Shown: one piece after another, positions 62,817-64,000 of the stretch
Numbering within the stretch: position 1 is the first letter of the stretch
How the letters are laid out: the number at the start of each line of letters is the position of its first letter
Assembly: GCF_005503625.1 (NCBI RefSeq)
Contig: NZ_SCMX01000019.1
Coordinates: 1 to 64,000, forward strand
Origin: Cupriavidus sp. 2SB
GTDB lineage: Bacteria > Pseudomonadota > Gammaproteobacteria > Burkholderiales > Burkholderiaceae
DNA length: 64,000 nt
Direction of reading: 5' to 3'
Position numbers and translations under genes: made by a program
The notes under the pieces: generated by a model
What the model was told of the DNA's origin: nothing
Databases searched by the model: none
What the model saw: the letters and a program-made list of their open reading frames with translations, nothing else

Positions 62817-63833
62817 TTATGCGCGAATGCTGTCGAAGAACGCGAGGATGCGTGCCGGCAGCCATTCGATATGGCCAGCCACGGGCAACAGCGGCAGATG
62901 GCCGAGCAGGCCGTTGCGCGGCGTCATGAAGCCGACGTGGCCGCCGTGCTCGGGTTGCTCCAGCGTGACGTCGGCGCTCACCTCTGCGGGGCCAGGCAGG
63001 TGGCGGCCCGGCAGGAAGGGATCATTGCGCGCGTTCAGCACGAGCGTAGGAATGCGGATCTCGCCGAGGATGGGCTTGCTGGAGGCGCGCGCCCAGTAGT
63101 CGTCCGTATCGCGAAAGCCGTGCAGCGGTGCCGTGACGATGTTGTCGAACGCGTACAGGTCGCGGCTCGCCAGCATCGTGTCGCGGTCGAACAGGCCGGG
63201 GAACTGGTCGAGCTTGGCCAGCGACTTGCGCTTGAGCGTCTGCAGGAACATCCGCGTGTAGAGCATGTTGAAGCCGCTGGAGAGCGCCGCCCCGCCTGCC
63301 GCCAGATCCAGCGGGGAAGAGATTGCTGCCGCCCCGCTCAGGAAGCCGGCCGCGTGGCCATCCTCGCCAAGAAAGCGCAACAGCGCATTGCCGCCGAGCG
63401 AGATGCCCACGGCCAGTATCGGCCTGTCTGGGTCGCTCTGGCGTACCGTGTCGCGCAGACGGTGCAGCACCCAGCGGATCTCGGCGGAATCGCCCGAATG
63501 ATAGAAACGCGGCGCCTGGTTCAGTTCGCCCGAGCAGCCACGGAAATGCGGAATCACGCCTTGCCAGCCGCGCTCGCGCAGCGCGGTCATCAGCGTCTGC
63601 GCGTAGTGGCTGCGCGAGTCGCCTTCCAGGCCGTGGAACATCACCACCAGCGGCGCATCGGCGGCGGTGGGGTGCGTGGTCCAGTCGAGATCGATGAAGT
63701 CGCCATCGGGCGTGCTCCAGCGCTCGCGCCGGAACGTGATGCGGCGGTGTCGCGTGAAGCGCGCGGGCAGGATGGTCTGCGCGTGGCCGCCGCGCAGCCA
63801 CCACGGTGTCTGGAAGGCGTCGCCGAACAGCAT
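62817..63833 (-). CDS. YheT-family alpha/beta hydrolase
   Basis: 338-residue cytoplasmic hydrolase of the YheT/AB-hydrolase group. The start MLFGDAFQTPWWLRGGHAQTILP is the family's usual N-terminus; upstream codons are Arg/Gly-rich and rejected. The oxyanion and motif region VMFHGLEGDSRSHYAQ, nucleophile Ser in AVGISLGGNALLRFLGE (about 145-161), acid Asp in LNARNDPFLP and His in PEHGGHVGFM are visible. Substrate unknown; an esterase role is inferred for relatives. Confidence 0.92.
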   Translation of the reverse strand: MLFGDAFQTPWWLRGGHAQTILPARFTRHRRITFRRERWSTPDGDFIDLDWTTHPTAADAPLVVMFHGLEGDSRSHYAQTLMTALRERGWQGVIPHFRGCSGELNQAPRFYHSGDSAEIRWVLHRLRDTVRQSDPDRPILAVGISLGGNALLRFLGEDGHAAGFLSGAAAISSPLDLAAGGAALSSGFNMLYTRMFLQTLKRKSLAKLDQFPGLFDRDTMLASRDLYAFDNIVTAPLHGFRDTDDYWARASSKPILGEIRIPTLVLNARNDPFLPGRHLPGPAEVSADVTLEQPEHGGHVGFMTPRNGLLGHLPLLPVAGHIEWLPARILAFFDSIRA

Positions 63834-63844
63834 GGCGTCGCCTG

Positions 63845-64000
63845 TCAGTGCAGGGCCTGTCCCGGTGCGGCGGCCACGGCGGCCACCTGCACCGCGTTGG
63901 CCGGGCTGCAATGAATATGGGCCAGGCGCCAGCCCTCGTGGTTCTGCATCAGCACATAGGTGGTATGCACGAAGAGGTCGGCTTCCACGCGGCCTTCGCC
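63845..64000 (-). CDS. Partial CDS (C-terminal 51 residues), NTF2-like
   Basis: Truncated by the window end. The minus strand reads in frame GEGRVEADLFVHTTYVLMQ then NHEGWRLAHIHCSPANAV and stops at TGA 63845-63847, 11 bases upstream of the YheT-type gene. The pattern of a strand ending in W-L-A-H-I-H-C-S resembles the last strands of NTF2/SnoaL-like (DUF4440) domains. Only the C-terminus is visible, so the call is tentative. Confidence 0.6.
   Translation of the reverse strand, partial: GEGRVEADLFVHTTYVLMQNHEGWRLAHIHCSPANAVQVAAVAAAPGQALH

Overview
The window is a GC-rich chromosomal segment from a betaproteobacterium of the Burkholderiaceae, most likely Cupriavidus or a close relative (Ralstonia-like). 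This rests on gene order (dusB-fis-purH-ruvC...ruvAB; amgK/murU divergent from lptD-surA-pdxA-ksgA; miaB-phoH-ybeY-corC-lnt; recA-recX-DUF2889-sucCD-terC-pilA) and on codon use. No database was searched, so the genus is an inference. I see no prophage, insertion sequence, CRISPR array or plasmid function. The segment is mostly core chromosome with a few accessory inserts.

Layout. 166-14498 is all on the minus strand: a SYLF lipoprotein and a secreted unknown, then ruvB, ruvA, a glpQ-type lipoprotein, ruvC, purH, fis and dusB (Holliday junction processing, purine synthesis, nucleoid protein and tRNA modification). These are followed by ubiH, a small unknown, pepP, murU, azlD, azlC and amgK. 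14678-21674 (plus) carries lptD, surA, pdxA, ksgA and trpS, covering outer-membrane biogenesis, vitamin B6, 16S rRNA methylation and Trp-tRNA charging. 21832-38166 (minus) carries a DMT exporter, gloA, a YgjP-type peptidase, plsC, gmhB, glyS, an unknown, glyQ, lnt, corC, ybeY, phoH, miaB, a secreted unknown and a CLC channel. A gene-poor gap at 29246-29742 holds a candidate 30-residue membrane peptide behind a LexA-like site.

38315-44220 carries rhlE, srkA, uspA, an orphan NarL-type regulator and a PanP-like PLP decarboxylase. The minus block 44345-49288 has a tRNA-Met with a consensus promoter, an MHS transporter with a large periplasmic insert, an orphan DUF4212 subunit and a TctE/TctD-like two-component pair. 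49558-58451 (plus) is recA (behind a perfect LexA box), recX, DUF2889, sucCD, terC, a type IV pilin and a PglL-type O-glycan ligase. The right end has two Gly-rich envelope proteins, moaC, a BepA-like M48/TPR protease, a conserved unknown, a YheT-type hydrolase and a truncated gene.

The most unusual signal is a composite intergenic repeat of about 120-130 bp, present as three full copies (21701, 32385, 62132) and one half copy (5209). Two CTCTCCC-type hairpins flank a conserved core that is itself a hairpin, and one copy has supplied the C-terminus of a neighbouring gene. Other points worth following are the LexA-like box with the small membrane ORF, a Fis-consensus palindrome upstream of dusB-fis, azlCD inserted in the MurNAc-recycling operon, the YbeY N-terminal extension and the long PilA leader.
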